Source of the DNA: Darksidea phi
Taxonomy: Eukaryota; Ascomycota; Dothideomycetes; Pleosporales; Lentitheciaceae
Reading direction: 5' to 3'
Length of the DNA stretch: 64,000 nucleotides
Assembly: GCA_030770425.1 (NCBI GenBank)
Contig: JASJFT010000014.1
Location: 310,001 to 374,000 of the forward strand
The translations under genes and the position numbers were made by a program. The notes beneath the pieces were generated by a model. It saw nothing but the letters and a program-made list of their open reading frames with translations, was not told where the DNA came from and did not search any database. Shown piece after piece: positions 47,265 through 57,163 of this stretch (positions are counted from its first letter, which is position 1; every line of letters starts with the position of its first letter).

Positions 47265-47375
47265 AACTGTGCCTAATACCGTACCTAATACTATACCTGA
47301 TACTGTACCTGATACTATACCTAATACTGTACCTAATACTGTACCTAATACTATACCTGATACTATACCCCGATT
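47265..47375. repeat. 12-bp minisatellite, inverted partner
   Basis: About nine degenerate copies of the unit CCTAATACTGTA, the reverse complement of the array at 46769-46887. The two arrays can pair as the stem of the fold-back element. Confidence 0.85.
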
Positions 47376-47618
47376 CTTAATAAGGCTATTCTAATTAAGG
47401 ATAGGGACGCCCTTATTAAGAATAAGGATATAGTACCATAGTATATATAATATTATTATAAAAATTCTATAATTAGGGGTGCCCCCCCTCTATTAGGGGT
47501 GCTCGGAACGGTAGTACTACTGCAAAACTCAATGGAAAACACGATACAGAATAGGATGCAAAGTTTTATGCCTAAAGTGTAGCAGGCCCAAAGGTAGAAT
47601 GCTGATGTTAACTCAGTA

Positions 47619-47660
47619 ACGTCCCCCTCTGCGTAACGCAAAGCACTCCGTGCCGCAAAA
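47619..47660 (+). repeat. Inverted-repeat motif M, copy 3 (forward)
   Basis: TA followed by ACGTCCCCCTCTGCG, ending CCGTGCCGCAAAA. Right end of the fold-back element; pairs with the reversed copy at 46302-46342. Confidence 0.85.
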
Positions 47661-48031
47661 GATTGCCCGCTAAAGCATCTCCACTATCCACCCCACAGTA
47701 AATTGAATCGTACGAATGGTGATCCGCTTCTTTCAAGAACTCTCCTTAGGCTGATGGTGGGTGATGAAAAAATTACAGCGCTCTGACTTATGCTCTTAGT
47801 CGCCCCTTAAAAGGCCTCTTAAACTACACCCCGTCCATATCCCTACAATAAGACGGCTATCCCTAAATGCTAGAGTGCGGGAGTCCTAAGCGATAGCTCA
47901 ATAGTGTGAGGAAGTAATGTAGAACTTTGTGGATACTCAGCTCACTGAATTATTACCGTACTGTATTGGATTGTATTCCATACCTCACCAATAAAGCTTC
48001 GCGCTATTCTACAAATGCCTAACGACTAAGA
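47661..48031. other. Short region without gene
   Basis: Nothing recognised between the fold-back element and the transposon remnant. Confidence 0.4.
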
Positions 48032-48190
48032 GGCTATTTTTGGATGGCCGGGCTGGTGTTCGTTGCCGCTAGCTGTTCTCTCGTATGACCACTACCGCCG
48101 ACATGGACTGGGCCAGGAGGGTCCTTTTACTAAGCTATATTATCGCGCAGTTAGACAGCGATGGAATAAGAGTAGGTGATGGTATACTGC
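48032..48190 (+). mobile_element. 5' end remnant of the Fot1-like transposon
   Basis: Begins GGCTATTTTTGGATGGC like 53220 onward and runs in parallel through GTGTTCG...GTTCTCTCGTA to a degenerate start of the transposase (M-D-W-A-R-R-V against M-D-R-A-S-K-V). Similarity then fades. Same orientation as the fuller copy, with the HNWD gene between them. Confidence 0.75.
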
Positions 48191-48370
48191 ACTTGATTTC
48201 TGGTGGGAAATATCAAGCACGTGATTCTACATGCCACTTAATCTAGAAGATGCTCGAAGCTTCGGTGTGTAACTTGCGGAAGTATATACACACCTTGATC
48301 CCCGGGCCCCTCTATGAAATAGAGAAATAGAGAAAATATGATAGTAAATAATAAAGGAACGCTAAAGGCC

Positions 48371-51300
48371 TTAGGACGTGCTAACGAACCATACCCTTCC
48401 CGACCCAACTCCAACGCCGATTGTATTGTCTGACACCGCTGAGCATGACGGCCGATATTCCGAGGGCAACCACACTAACATCTTCGAGCTATATGTAATC
48501 CAAACTCCATCTGAACTTAAAGCTACGCCTTTGTATTGGGGGTGTTGCACTTCTACATTATTCAACGGTACAATTAAATCGGCTGGGTTTCTAAGACTGA
48601 TGGTGCCAATCTCAGTGTGAAGGTACGAATCGGTACGATCGAAAGAAATACGGTAGAGTGTCTGACCAACGTTGAGTGTCTGCAGGCAGGCGCCGCTGCT
48701 CGCATCCCAGATCTTGACTGTGTTGTCGTGCGACGCTGATGCGAGCCGTGCTAAGTCGTAGGAGAAGGCTACGGAGTTGACCAAATTACTATGCCCTTCG
48801 AGCGTCGACAGGCAGGCGCCGCTGCTCGTATCCCAGATCTTGACCGTGTTGTCGTCCGACGCCGACGCGAGCCGTGCTGAGTCGTAGGAGTAAGCTACGG
48901 AGTTAACCGAATTACTATGCCCTTCGAGCGTCGACAGGCAGGCGCCGCTACTCGTATCCCAGATCTTGACCGTCTTGTCGTCCGACACCGACGCGAGCTG
49001 TACCGAGTCGTAGGAGAAGGCCACGGAGTGGACCGAACTGTGATGCCCTTCGAGCGTCGACAGGCAGGTACCACTGCTCGTATCCCAGATCTTGACCGTA
49101 TTGTCGTCCGACGCCAACGCGAGCCGTGTCGAGTCGTAGGAGAAAGCTACGGAGCAGACCCAATCGCTATACCCTTCGAGCGTCGACAGGCAGGCGCCGT
49201 TGCTCGCATCCCAGATCTTGACCATCTTGTACGACGCCGACGCGAGCCGTGCCGAGTCGTGGGAGAAGGCCACAGAGCGGACCCAATCGCTATGCCCTTC
49301 GAGCGTCGACAGACAGGCGCCGCTGCTCGCATCCCATATCTTGACCGTGTTGTGCGACGCCGACGCGAGCCGTGCCGAGTCGTAGGAGAAGGCCACGAAG
49401 TTGACCGAACTGTGATGCCCTTCGAGCATCGACAGGCAGGCGCCGCTGCTCGCATCCCAGATCTTGACCGTCTTGTCGTCCGACGCCGACGCGAGCTGTG
49501 CCGAGTCGTGGGAGAAGGCCACGGAGTGGACCGAACTGTGATGCCCTTCGAGCGTTGACAGGCAGGTACCACTACTCGCATCCCAGATCTTAACCGTGTT
49601 GTCTTCCGACGCCGACGCGAGCCGTGCCGAGTCGTGGGAGAAGACCACGGAGTAGACCCAACTATGATGCCCTTCGAGCGTTAATAGGCAGGCGCTACTA
49701 CTCGCATCCCAGATCTTGACCGTCTTGTCGTAAGACGCCGACGCGAGCCGTGCCGAGTCGTAGGAGAAGGCCACGGAGTTGACCGAACTATAATACCCTT
49801 TGAGCGTCGACAGGCAGGCGCCGCTACTCGTATCCCAGATCTTGACCGTCTTGTCGGACGACGCCGACGCGAGCCGTGTCGACGAGTCGTAGGAGAAGGC
49901 CACGGAGTTAACCCCATTACTATGCCCTTCGAGCGTTGACAGGTGGGTGCCGCTGCTCGTATCCCAGATCTTGACCGTGTTATCGAACGACGCCGACGCG
50001 AGCCGTGTCGAGTCGTGGGAGAAGGCCACGGAGTAGACCGTATTACTATGCCCTTCGAGCGTCGACAGGCAGGCGCCGCTGCTCGTATCCCAGATCTTGA
50101 CCGTGTTGTCGTCCGACGCCGACGCGAGCCGTGTCGAGTCGTGGGAGAAGGTTACGGAGTTAACCCCATTACTATGCCCTTCGAGCGTCGACAGGCAGGC
50201 GCCGCTGCTCGTATCCCAGATCTTGACCGTGTTGTCGTACGACGCCGACGCGAGCCGTGTTGAGTCGTGGGAGAAGGCCACGGAGTTGACCCATTTGCTA
50301 TGGCCTTCGAGCGTCGACAGGCAGGCACTCCATTGATCCCCTATAATGTTACTTGGCTTAATCGTAATCCACTGTGGCTCTTCGTCCTTGAAATGGCTCT
50401 TCACTAGGCTGCTGGCTGGACTAAATAGAAGTGCTGATGCGTATGCCTGCAAGGGACTGTTCTCTATTGCCCCCTTATGCGCCATAATAAATCGATGCGC
50501 GTCTTGAACAAACCCGTTTAACATAGCCGCATCTTCTCTTCCCTAAATTGTATTAGCATACATAATATAGGAATAGTCGTATAGGGTAAAGTATTACATC
50601 GAGTAACGCCTTTAGTTTTGCTACTGAGACTATCCCTTTTGACAGGCTCTTACACAGGCTAAGAGCCTCAAGCCAGTATAGGTATTTTTCCCTTAAGAAT
50701 TCGTAGACGGCGCCCCCGTCTTGCAGATAAACTGAGGAAGTCGTAGCAGAGGTAAGACTCGAATCGCCAAGGTGATCAATCCAGTAAATGCAAGCGTAAC
50801 GCGGAGCCGCTAAGGGATCTGGGTCTGGCGGTTCTACTAGCTCAGCAGGATACCCCCACTCACCGAGGCTGTACATGTCTCGTTGAAGTGTCGACATGAT
50901 TTGGAGGGATTTTAAGAAAATGGAATGATGAACATCCTCGATTCCACAAGGATAGAGGTCAGAGCTCGCTTCCTGGGATAGAAAGTCCTTTGCTGATTGG
51001 TGAACGAAGGATACGATGCGTTCGCGAAGCGTTAGGAAAGAGCCACAAAGCCCTATAATCTCGGACAAAGCCTCGTCATTCCCGGAGACACCATTGGGCA
51101 TGTCGACGAAAGTCACCAGCTCGTCTAACGTGACTGGCCGGTACACAGTTGAGACAACGGCTAGTATACGTTCGCAAAGATCAGCCTCTTCTGAATCGCG
51201 GATCTGGTTCATCATCCGCCTGTACAGGGCGTTGAGTCCGGGCGGAAACGCCGTTAGCTTTTTCTGAGCCTTCCATCCCGATACATTAGTAAGTTCTTGG

Positions 51301-52850
51301 CACACTAATGCTACCCAGAGGAAGGTGCCTTTGGCGTTCAACGACAAGTAGCGCGTAACAGTGTCCCGCGTATTTTCGTCGTATTTGTTTCGCTTCGCTA
51401 ACCAGTCTACCTTGAAACCAATATATGCCTCAACAGCTCTAGAGACAGAGTCTTCGTTCAGCTCGAGACACAGCCTTACTTTTTGCATTGTAGAGTCGAG
51501 ATCCCTTTCAATCACCGGCCAGTTGCGGCTAGAGATGATCCACTTGACACGAGAAGATATGCATGACTTCTGGGTAACGAAATCCAGCAATTTTGGTAAT
51601 TCTATTACGCACTCGTCGAGCGCATCAACGATCAAGTACGTGCTATTCAAGCTCGGGTCTTGTAGAATATTTGTGAAGATCTCAGATAAGGCAACCCAGG
51701 CATTCGTATCCTCAAAGAGTACTTTACCTGCATAATCGTACTTCTTCCGTATATGCGAGACGAGTGATGGCTGTTGGTTGACAAGCAAATAGAGCAGACC
51801 TCGCAGGACCGACGTGGCGTTGTTGATTCGTGAGTCCGTAGCCTGGCAGAAGAAGTAGGACAGGATCTCGGTCTTGGCTATTGACTTGTTTAACTCGTCG
51901 ATAATACCGCAAAGCAGCATCGTCTTGCCCTTACCGGGATCGCCCTTGATCCAGAGCAGTCGGCTGTTCTCGTCGTCCCACCATTGTCGGAAGTCAGTAT
52001 TCTCGAGAATCCAGTAGTAAGAGTCCGCTAATAGCCCTCCCTTGGTGTCTTCAATGCGCTTCTTGTCGTTGCGAGGATCGGTGAGATATAGGTCTTTCAT
52101 ACATTTCTCCTGCGTGGCGATTTCTTCTCGGAGCCTCCGGAACGCACTCTCCATCCCTTCGCCATAGATAGGCGGTATATGGACATCAAAGATACCTAGT
52201 AATGAGTACGCTCTATCTTCTTCACGCTTGGTCTCGCGGTATTCTATCCACGACAGTCGGTCATTAACGCTGAACTGGGATAAGCGGGCCCCTTGAAGTA
52301 CCGATTCGGGTATGACCGTGATCTCGTGGATTTGCTGTCCAAGCGAACTTTTATCACCAAGTCGCTTGCCTTCCCAGGAGAAAAATTCAACCGAAGCTGG
52401 AGCAAGGAGCTCTTGGAGCGTCCAACCCCGAGTAAACCATTTACTATTGCGAAAATCTGATATCCACAGTGGCGGACTACGCTCTTCGTCAGCGTCGAGA
52501 GGATGTCTGGGAACATCTTGTAAATAGACGTAGCATCGAGTCGCGTCGCGGTACCAGCGAAACATCGAGTTGAGGGCGTGCGAGAGTTCAGCCCTATTTA
52601 TCTTGTTGATGCAACATGTGTCAATCCAGAAGTAAGCTAGGCCATCGCGTGCAGCTTGCTCTGCACAGAACCAGATCTTCTTGTAGCCAGGCTTATCCTT
52701 GCCAGTATTATTCGTTAGGTCATCGAAGGTAACCTCGTCAGCATCGGCGCCCCAGGTATGTGAAAGGATCGCATAAGGAGGAAGAGTAGACGCCTCGTTG
52801 ACCTGAGTGAGAACGAAGTCGCCAGCGTCGCTGCGTTGCACAAGACGCAT
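48371..52850 (-). CDS. HET-NACHT-WD40 (HNWD family) non-self-recognition protein
   Basis: Large STAND receptor related to the het-E/het-D/het-R heterokaryon-incompatibility proteins. Exons 52850-50598 and 50542-48371, joined in phase 0 across a 55-nt intron (GTAATA, branch GCTAATAC), give 1474 residues. The HET domain (about 20-235) has A-I-L-S-H-T-W-G, F-W-I-D-T-C-C-I-N-K and G-W-T-L-Q-E-L-L-A-P. NACHT follows with Walker A G-D-P-G-K-G-K-T at 303-310 and Walker B Y-L-I-V-D-A-L-D-E near 405. From about 822 come 13 WD40 repeats of 42 residues plus one degenerate unit. In the known family, ligand binding to the WD propeller triggers HET-driven cell death. No defect seen; it may be a live incompatibility gene. 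It is flanked by copies of the same transposon end. Confidence 0.95.
48692..50332 (-). repeat. Thirteen 126-bp tandem WD40-coding repeats
   Basis: Each unit encodes A-C-L-S-T-L-E-G-H...V-K-I-W-D-x-S-S-G and most are close to identical. Differences cluster after G-H (S-K-W, S-N-G, S-N-T, H-S-S, S-D-W) and before T-V-K-I-W-D (Y-D, D-D, F-D, S-D, E-D, H-D). These are the propeller-face positions that vary in het-E and het-D. Confidence 0.93.
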
Positions 52851-53218
52851 TGTTTCGCGTAGAGCTGGATTGGCGCAAGCGGTAGGAACGGATCTCGGTC
52901 GGGATCAGACGCGGCAGCCTAGCCGAGAGACGAGATAGCGGCTTGTTGAGCACTTTAGTCCTAGGCTAGTAAGGTCAGCCAGCATGCGAAGAGAGAGGAC
53001 GCAGACCTATACCGAAGGATCAAGTCCGATGGTGGTGTGGCGAGAGTGCGCGAGTTCTATTGCCATGTCAGTGGGTTTGGACTATTAGTGGGGTAAAGGA
53101 CAAGCTATCGTGGTTGAGGTGAGGCCACGGTGCAGTAGAACGTAACACGGCTCGGATTAATCTACGGGCCGATCTGGCGAGCTCACGTGGCGTGGAGGTT
53201 CTAAGAGATGTCCATCAG
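52851..53218. promoter_or_regulatory. Upstream region of the HNWD gene
   Basis: Carries the presumed promoter. It is cut short by the Fot1-like element that begins 370 bp upstream of the start codon. No TATA box or specific site recognised. Confidence 0.35.
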
Positions 53219-54953
53219 CGGGCTATTTTTGGATGGCGGGCCGGTGTTCGCCGCCAGCCGTTCTCTCGTACCAGTACACCACCACCACCACCATCACCAT
53301 TATTATCATGATGGACCGAGCCAGCAAGGTACTGGCGGAGGCGCGTAATTCCGATACACCTAGAACATGGGCCGCCCTATCAGAATGGGGTGGTGTTCCT
53401 CTCCATACCCTGTATTACCGCGCACGCGGCCGACCCTCCCGCGAGGAGAAGGCCCAGCGCCAGCAATATCTTACCGTAGAGGAGGAGAAAGCGCTTGTAA
53501 AGTTTTTATTACTAATGTCTAGTCTTGGGCGACCCGTCCGAATCAAGTATATCCCCTCGCTAGCCTTCAGCATCGCCCGCCGGCGGTGTACGCCGAACAA
53601 GCCGAACAAGCCCCCAGGCAAGAACTGGGCTCGCGCCTTCGAGAAACGCCAGCCTGAAGTCAGGGCGAGGAGAGTCAGGTCGATAGACTGGAACCGACAT
53701 GAGAGGTTTATATACAACAAGCTCGCGGAGTGGTTTGAGGTAATCGGCAAGGCCCTACAAGATCCGACCACTACTATACTGCCCGAGAATGTCTACAACA
53801 TGGACGAGACTGGTGTCATGCTAAGAATGCCGGGATCCGTCAAGGTTCTCGTAGGCAAAGACGATTTACGAGGCTATAGAGGCGCTGGTGTCAAGCGGAC
53901 TATAATAACGGCGGTCGAGTGTATTAGCGCTGATGGTAGGTCGCTGCTACCGCTCATCATCTAGCCAGCTTCCACCTATCGGAGTAACTGGACTACGCAT
54001 CCAACCCCTGGATAGCATTACGGACATTCAGAGAATGGGTACAATAACTCGAAAATCTATTTAGAGTAGCGTACGCGTGTGTGTTCGATCCCCAAATACA
54101 AGGACTAGCTAACGGCAAAGCACGCGTGCTAATTAGTAACGGCTTTAGGACTCACGAGACCCTTGAAATCCTAGAGTTCTATTTTAAAAACGGTATCATT
54201 TTGTGCCGTCTACCTTCTCACACCTCTCACAAGCTCCAGCCATATAATATTGGCGTCTTTGCCCCCTTGAAGACAGCCTACCGCGATAGAGTTGAGCGGT
54301 TAAATAGAGGAGGTATAGACAAGGTTAGCAAGAAACACTTCACTTATCTATACCAGCCAGCAAGAGACCGAGCGTTAACCAAAAGGAATATCAAGGCCGG
54401 CTGGGCCGCAACTGGTTTGTTCCCGTTCGATCCGAAAAGAGTGCTCCGAGATATACCCAAGCCGTCCGCGGAGCTTACCGCACCTGACACATCTGCGGGA
54501 TCCTGCCCTCAAGAGGAAGTACTGAACCCGGTAACGCCCGTTACACCTGTGACAGTTGAGGGTCTTTCGTCCTTACACACACAATTTAATCAAACAGGAT
54601 GCTAGTGCATCCGAACGTCTACAGAGGCGCGTACAGAAGCTCGCAAGTGCCGCTCAAATATCCTTTATCTCCTTCAGGATCACAACCGACTTTTGGCTCA
54701 AATCAATAAAGAAGGCCGGGTTCGCCGATCGACGCCATCCAAGGTCCTCGGGAAGGCGAAGGTAATGAGCTTTGAGGACCTGGAGGAGGCACGAGCGAAG
54801 CGTGCTACTAAAGACAAAGCTACTGTAGATAAGGGCAAGGGAAAGCGTGGTCGTAAGCGCAAGACTCGTGCCCCAGAAGTCGATATGGTGGAGACTGAAG
54901 TATCCGGCGAAGCTGCCGAGCCATGGAGGGCCCCAGTAGCGCGAATGTATTGA
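53219..54953 (+). mobile_element. RIP-damaged Fot1/pogo-like transposon
   Basis: Transposase pieces run in order from the ATG near 53308 (M-M-D-R-A-S-K). First comes a DNA-binding half, then the DDE domain with N-M-D-E-T-G intact. The second motif reads L-I-S-N-G-F-R-T-H and the third L-Q-P-Y-N-I-G-V-F-A-P, so both expected Asp are Asn. TAG stops at 53962, 54013 and 54067 all sit where TGG (Trp) fits. A frameshift near a GTGTGT run (54075) and another after 54600 follow, and then a basic Lys/Arg-rich tail (to 54953). The protein cannot be active. Ends are approximate because no terminal repeats were found. Confidence 0.85.
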
Positions 54954-55524
54954 TATATCAGGACAACGTCGACGGAGTATTAGGAATGACATCTTGCTTG
55001 AATGTTCATTTCACATTACACATTTGATACGAAAGTTTGCATGTGCTACCGAGAAAGAGGTCCATTATGTGCCCTTGCTGACTGTATCAGATGACAAATG
55101 TAAAATACGCCATCATGATTATAGTCTATTATACCCGTTTTGCGCTAGCTTGATATAGGTCTCGCTTCGATCCGAAGTACTAATGAAAGAATGAACAACG
55201 CATGAATGTACCCGCCATATCGAGGCAAAAGTCCAATACGACTTTGCGACATCGCCAAAAGGTTCTAAGGCTTGTACAAGACGTATACCTTCGCGTTGTA
55301 GTCGTATAAGCTACGCAGCGCTGGTGTAGCAGAGAGACACTTTTATGTGGCGAAAAGATGCTCCTCACGAATCAGGCGCGGATGCAACCATGCAAATGTA
55401 ATTTATTAGCAGGGAGGCTGCCGTATATGCTCGAGTAGCTAAAGTACACCTCCCTTACTAAGAGATGGAATATTTTGAAGTGTGCGGAGATTTATTCCTA
55501 TTCAACGTCAAGGTACCTCGCGTA
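54954..55524. other. Region between transposon and motif M
   Basis: Nothing recognisable; presumably the 3' flank of the Fot1-like element. Confidence 0.4.
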
Positions 55525-55565
55525 ATTTGCGGCACGGCGGTTTTGCGCAAGTTAGGGAGGGACGT
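55525..55565 (-). repeat. Inverted-repeat motif M, copy 4 (reverse)
   Basis: TA, ATTTGCGGCACGG...GGGAGGGACGT, TA. Shares the inner variant TTGCGCAA with copy 1 at 42576. It lies 107 bp beyond the 3' end of the coiled-coil gene. Confidence 0.85.
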
Positions 55566-55671
55566 TAAATAAGATATATTGGACATGCTTCACCCTCTTT
55601 ACACTCAATGAATAGCAAATAATCAAATCAATATTAACACAATTAACTACCACGGTTACGATTGCCTCATT

Positions 55672-56715
55672 CTACATTCGAGCCTGGTTTGCTCGTAGGA
55701 TCTCGATGGTAGCACCAGAGAAGCCCTCTCGTAGAGCGTGAAGGAGATCCTGATGGTTAAGTTCCATCTTGTGAAGAAGATTCTGCTGGTCTCCGCTCAC
55801 GCCAGCAGCTTTATATTTCTCTTCCTTGAGCCGCTTAAGCTCGCGTTCAGCAAAGGCCGTGAGAACTTCCTGCTTTCTATACTTCGTTTTGTACTTTTCC
55901 TTTCCACGTTTCAAGTCTTCTACAGTCTCTTCTAGCCCAACGATGATACCCTCGAGCTCCGCTAGTCGGTTCCACAAGGATACTGGGTTAACATCGGCAT
56001 TCTGCCTTTGGGCCTGTTGCACTTTAGGTATAAAATTTTGCATCCCATTCTGCATCGTGTTTTCCATCGAGTTTCGCAGTAGGTTCCGCGTCGAGTTTTT
56101 CTTATCCCGGGCTCCTTTAGTGGAAGTTTTTAATGTGTTCAGCGTTTGTGGTTCAAGACTCACGAGTTGAGCCGGCTCAACCTCCTCATCCCCTTCGTTC
56201 TCCTCCTTGTTATTCTGCTCGGGCTCTTCCGTGCTTATCTCTTTAGGCTCCGGCTTGACTTCCTCTTGAGCCTGAGCAGCTTCAGCTTTCTTCACTTCGT
56301 TGGCTGTGCTGGTAAGATTACCTATGTAATGATTGAGATCTGTGACCAGCCCTAACGCCCAAGTGTACTCATAATCAAGTTCTTCCAATGCGTCTTGTCG
56401 TTCGGTATACCATTCTTCGTTTTTGCAAATATTGTATTCGCCAACACTTTTATCCCCGGCTTTCTCTAGAGCTTCTTTCATAGACTTCCTAGTTGGATTG
56501 ATGAATGACTGATACGCTTCCTTGATTTTCTTGGCGGTCTTCAGCACTGCCTCGTGTGTCGCAATCAGCTCCTTGAATTGTGACAGCTCGGCGTCATTGG
56601 CGCGCGAAGCACTCATAAGCGCCTCGCGGATTTTTCCAAGTCCTTCACTCTGCTTGTTCACCTCTTCCAACTCCTTCTTGGCTTTCTTGATGCTTGCTGG
56701 AAGTAGGAATGGCAT
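55672..56715 (-). CDS. Repeat-borne coiled-coil protein, unknown function
   Basis: Single exon, 347 residues, no family recognised. Residues 1-75 form a Lys/Glu-rich coiled coil, and a middle helical region follows (about 75-150). Then come an acidic linker (150-190, E-E-P-E-Q, D-E-E-V-E) and a basic Asn/Arg/Met stretch with N-S-M-E-N-T-M-Q-N-G-M-Q-N. A second coiled coil (245-310) ends in L-L-H-A-L-R-E-G-F-S-G-A. No catalytic motif or signal peptide. Parts of the same gene recur inside the fold-back element at 46.3-47.7 kb with the same motif M next to the 3' end, so it belongs to a repeat family. It could be an accessory protein of a transposon or a host gene picked up by one. Confidence 0.7.
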   Translation of the reverse strand: MPFLLPASIKKAKKELEEVNKQSEGLGKIREALMSASRANDAELSQFKELIATHEAVLKTAKKIKEAYQSFINPTRKSMKEALEKAGDKSVGEYNICKNEEWYTERQDALEELDYEYTWALGLVTDLNHYIGNLTSTANEVKKAEAAQAQEEVKPEPKEISTEEPEQNNKEENEGDEEVEPAQLVSLEPQTLNTLKTSTKGARDKKNSTRNLLRNSMENTMQNGMQNFIPKVQQAQRQNADVNPVSLWNRLAELEGIIVGLEETVEDLKRGKEKYKTKYRKQEVLTAFAERELKRLKEEKYKAAGVSGDQQNLLHKMELNHQDLLHALREGFSGATIEILRANQARM

Positions 56716-57163
56716 GGGTACTACTGTACTTCTGTGGACATATCTGTGTGTGACAAGGCTCAGGAACTCTCTAGAGAGTGCTGTTGATGAAGCTGTTTTT
56801 GGGATTTGATTCTCTACGATGAGATTTCATGTATTCTTATAGAAGCCTGGAACAAAGAAATGATTGTATCGTAAACTGAACATTGTATTGGTACAAAGCG
56901 CAGAACGCAAAGACAGCATAGCTAAGCACTACTTCAACTATAATAATTATAACTCTTCGTACAGCTCAGCCTTAAACAATGCTATGATGACATCTCTTTG
57001 TCGAAACAAAATGAAGTAAAAGTAAAATGTAACGGCGCGAATTAAAAAAACATTGCTAAGCCACTCCAATGACTCAAGATGCTCGCGACCATGAAGACAG
57101 CCCAGCGGCGCCAAATTGCAAAAGAAAGTTGAGACCAAGAATAATTAGAGCGCTACAAAGCTA
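56716..57163. other. 5' region of the coiled-coil gene
   Basis: No gene recognised. Expected place for the second end of the coiled-coil repeat, but no clear motif M is present. Confidence 0.4.

Larger units (their letters stand above)
46302..47660. mobile_element. Non-autonomous fold-back element with ~41-bp terminal inverted repeats
   Basis: Left end ATTTTGCGGCACGG...GCTTTGCGTTACGCAG and right end CTGCGTAACGCAAAGC...CCGTGCCGCAAAA are inverted copies. Inside, 46370-46650 matches the 3' part of the coiled-coil gene at 55.6 kb, and 47515-47620 matches its middle in the opposite direction. Between them lie two opposed 12-bp minisatellites and inverted arms rich in GAGCTCGATAT. So two partial gene copies face each other: a deletion derivative of the larger repeat. 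No intact ORF. Confidence 0.75.

Noticed and set aside
48917..49581. Long plus-strand and alternative minus-strand ORFs rich in Arg
   Set aside because: Antisense and frame-shifted readings of the 126-bp WD40 repeats; the real product is the HNWD protein.
42573..55565. A 13-kb giant mobile element (Starship-like) bounded by motif M
   Set aside because: No tyrosine-recombinase captain (DUF3435) or other mobility gene of that class is present, and inner copies of M break the simple pairing. Kept only as one possible reading.
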